In this document: piece after piece, positions 5,888-6,533 of the stretch | How positions within the stretch are numbered: the stretch's first letter is position 1 | Layout of the letters: every line of letters begins with the position of its first letter | Source: Spirochaetales bacterium | Lineage (GTDB): Bacteria; Spirochaetota; Spirochaetia; DTKZ01 | Length of the DNA: 6,533 bases | Direction: 5' to 3' | Assembly: GCA_031274005.1 (NCBI GenBank) | Contig: JAISQU010000320.1 | Span: forward strand, 1 to 6,533 | Notes under the pieces: generated by a model | The model's database searches: none | Seen by the model: the letters and a program-made list of their open reading frames with translations, nothing else | What the model was told of the DNA's origin: nothing | Program-made: the position numbers and the translations under genes

Positions 5888-6533
5888 ATGCCTATTCACA
5901 AAACACGGGATAACAGCTTCAAGCTCATTTTTGGTAACCATGAATTGTTTGTGGAATTTCTGCGGGACTTTATTCCGATAGACATACTTAAAGACGTTAA
6001 ACCTGAAGCCATCGAAGATATAAGTGAACGTTTTTTGCCGCTTTTTCAGGAAGGCCGCGACTCGGACACTGTAAAGCGAATTAGCCTCAAGGACGGCGGC
6101 GCGCCCCTTTTTGTCATCGCGGTTGTGGAGCACGAGTCAAAGGTCAATTATCGCGCAGGCTTCAAAATGCTGCAGTACATCTGCCTGATTCTTGACCAGT
6201 ACGAAAAAGAGGTAAATCGGGAACATCCGGGTATCATTCAGACAAAAGACTTCAGCTACCCTCCTGTGCTGCCTGTCATTTTTTATGATGGCCCGGAAAC
6301 CTGGACAGCGCCACTGAACTTTGCCGACAGGACGGAAATGTGCGGGATTTTCGCGAAATACGTCCCCGGCTTCGAGTACCTGCTGGTGGAGTTGAACCGG
6401 TATTCGCAGGAAGACCGGGTGCACCAATTTTTTCCGTGCGCCTTTTTTGCTTCGCAAAAAACCGGGCTTTCCGCTTCAATCTTTTGGCTGTGCCAAAAGG
6501 ATTTACGCTGCAATCCCTGGCGCGGCCCAGGGG
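5888..6533 (+). CDS. Rpn-family PD-(D/E)XK nuclease / transposase-like protein (open at right edge, 3' part apparently altered)
   Basis: From the ATG at 5888 the frame is open for 215 codons to the window end. The start DNSFKLIFGNHELFVEFLRDFIP is typical of Rpn (recombination-promoting nuclease/putative transposase) proteins. The core follows: D60 in RDSDTVKRISLKDG, a hydrophobic strand, then VVEHESKVNYRAGFKMLQYI with E81-H82-E83. PPVLPVIFYDGPETWTAPLNFADR and YLLVELNRYSQED (ending at D176) are also family-like. The E. coli Rpn proteins are nucleases that stimulate RecA-independent recombination. The function here is inferred only from family. Beyond D176 the family pattern I expect (a conserved hydrophobic helix near the end of the domain) is replaced by residues encoded by the palindrome/linker repeats at 6418-6533. 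No other frame there restores the family sequence. Family members are commonly about 300 residues, so this copy may be a pseudogene, or a gene carrying in-frame repeats. The strong Shine-Dalgarno sequence supports the start. Confidence 0.8.
   Translation, partial: MPIHKTRDNSFKLIFGNHELFVEFLRDFIPIDILKDVKPEAIEDISERFLPLFQEGRDSDTVKRISLKDGGAPLFVIAVVEHESKVNYRAGFKMLQYICLILDQYEKEVNREHPGIIQTKDFSYPPVLPVIFYDGPETWTAPLNFADRTEMCGIFAKYVPGFEYLLVELNRYSQEDRVHQFFPCAFFASQKTGLSASIFWLCQKDLRCNPWRGPG
6418..6533. repeat. Chain of variable hairpins joined by a conserved 17-nt linker
   Basis: In order on the + strand: palindrome GGTGCACC (6418-6425), then a T-rich gap with TTTCCG (6426-6442). Hairpin 1 is TTTTTTGC-TTC-GCAAAAAA (6443-6461), followed by linker 1 GGCTTTCCGCTTCAATC (6465-6481). 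Hairpin 2 is CTTTTGGC-TGT-GCCAAAAG (6481-6499), followed by linker 2 GGATTTACGCTGCAATC (6499-6515). Hairpin 3 is CCCTGG-CGCGGC-CCAGGG (6515-6532), where the window ends. The linkers match at 14 of 17 positions with a 34-nt period, while the hairpin stems share no sequence. The array appears to continue beyond the edge. It overlaps the 3' part of the Rpn reading frame. Confidence 0.7.

Noticed and set aside
6137..6513. Minus-strand open frames opposite the Rpn-family gene
   Set aside because: They are shadows of the + strand frame, which has family-like motifs and a strong ribosome site.
6418..6533. CRISPR array
   Set aside because: The repeated part is only 17 nt with 3 mismatches, the intervening parts are palindromes rather than unique spacers, and only two linkers are visible.

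Overview
The window has two halves of different character. Bases 1-1633 are relatively AT-rich and hold a leftward operon: a small helix-turn-helix protein, then the first 474 residues of a protein with an N-terminal PD-(D/E)XK nuclease-like domain and an N6-adenine DNA methyltransferase domain. This is the start of a restriction-modification (RM) system, and it runs off the left edge. A 586-bp spacer follows (1634-2219). It is AT-rich at first, then from about 1960 GC-rich and full of inverted repeats. From 2220 rightward all genes read on the + strand: mutS (complete), a comF-type phosphoribosyltransferase gene (complete), and an Rpn-family PD-(D/E)XK nuclease/transposase-like gene that is still open at the right edge.

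The most unusual signal is at the right end (6418-6533). Family-like protein sequence in the Rpn gene appears to stop after residue 176. From there the DNA is a chain of short hairpins, each with a different stem sequence. Two of the gaps between hairpins hold the same 17-nt linker (14/17 identical, 34-nt period). The reading frame stays open through it.

The organism is a bacterium. The MutS and Rpn sequences look to me most like those of Spirochaetota of the Treponema type. This rests on recalled family resemblance, not on a search. Neither mutS nor comF has a good Shine-Dalgarno sequence, while the RM genes and the Rpn gene do.

Functionally, mutS is a housekeeping repair gene and comF a DNA-uptake-type or PRPP-binding protein gene, 52 bp apart and possibly separated by a weak terminator. 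The RM operon is probably a horizontally acquired module placed divergently upstream of mutS. The small helix-turn-helix protein is positioned like an RM controller. The Rpn gene with its palindromic tail looks like mobile or repeat-associated DNA. I saw no tRNA, rRNA, CRISPR array or complete insertion sequence.
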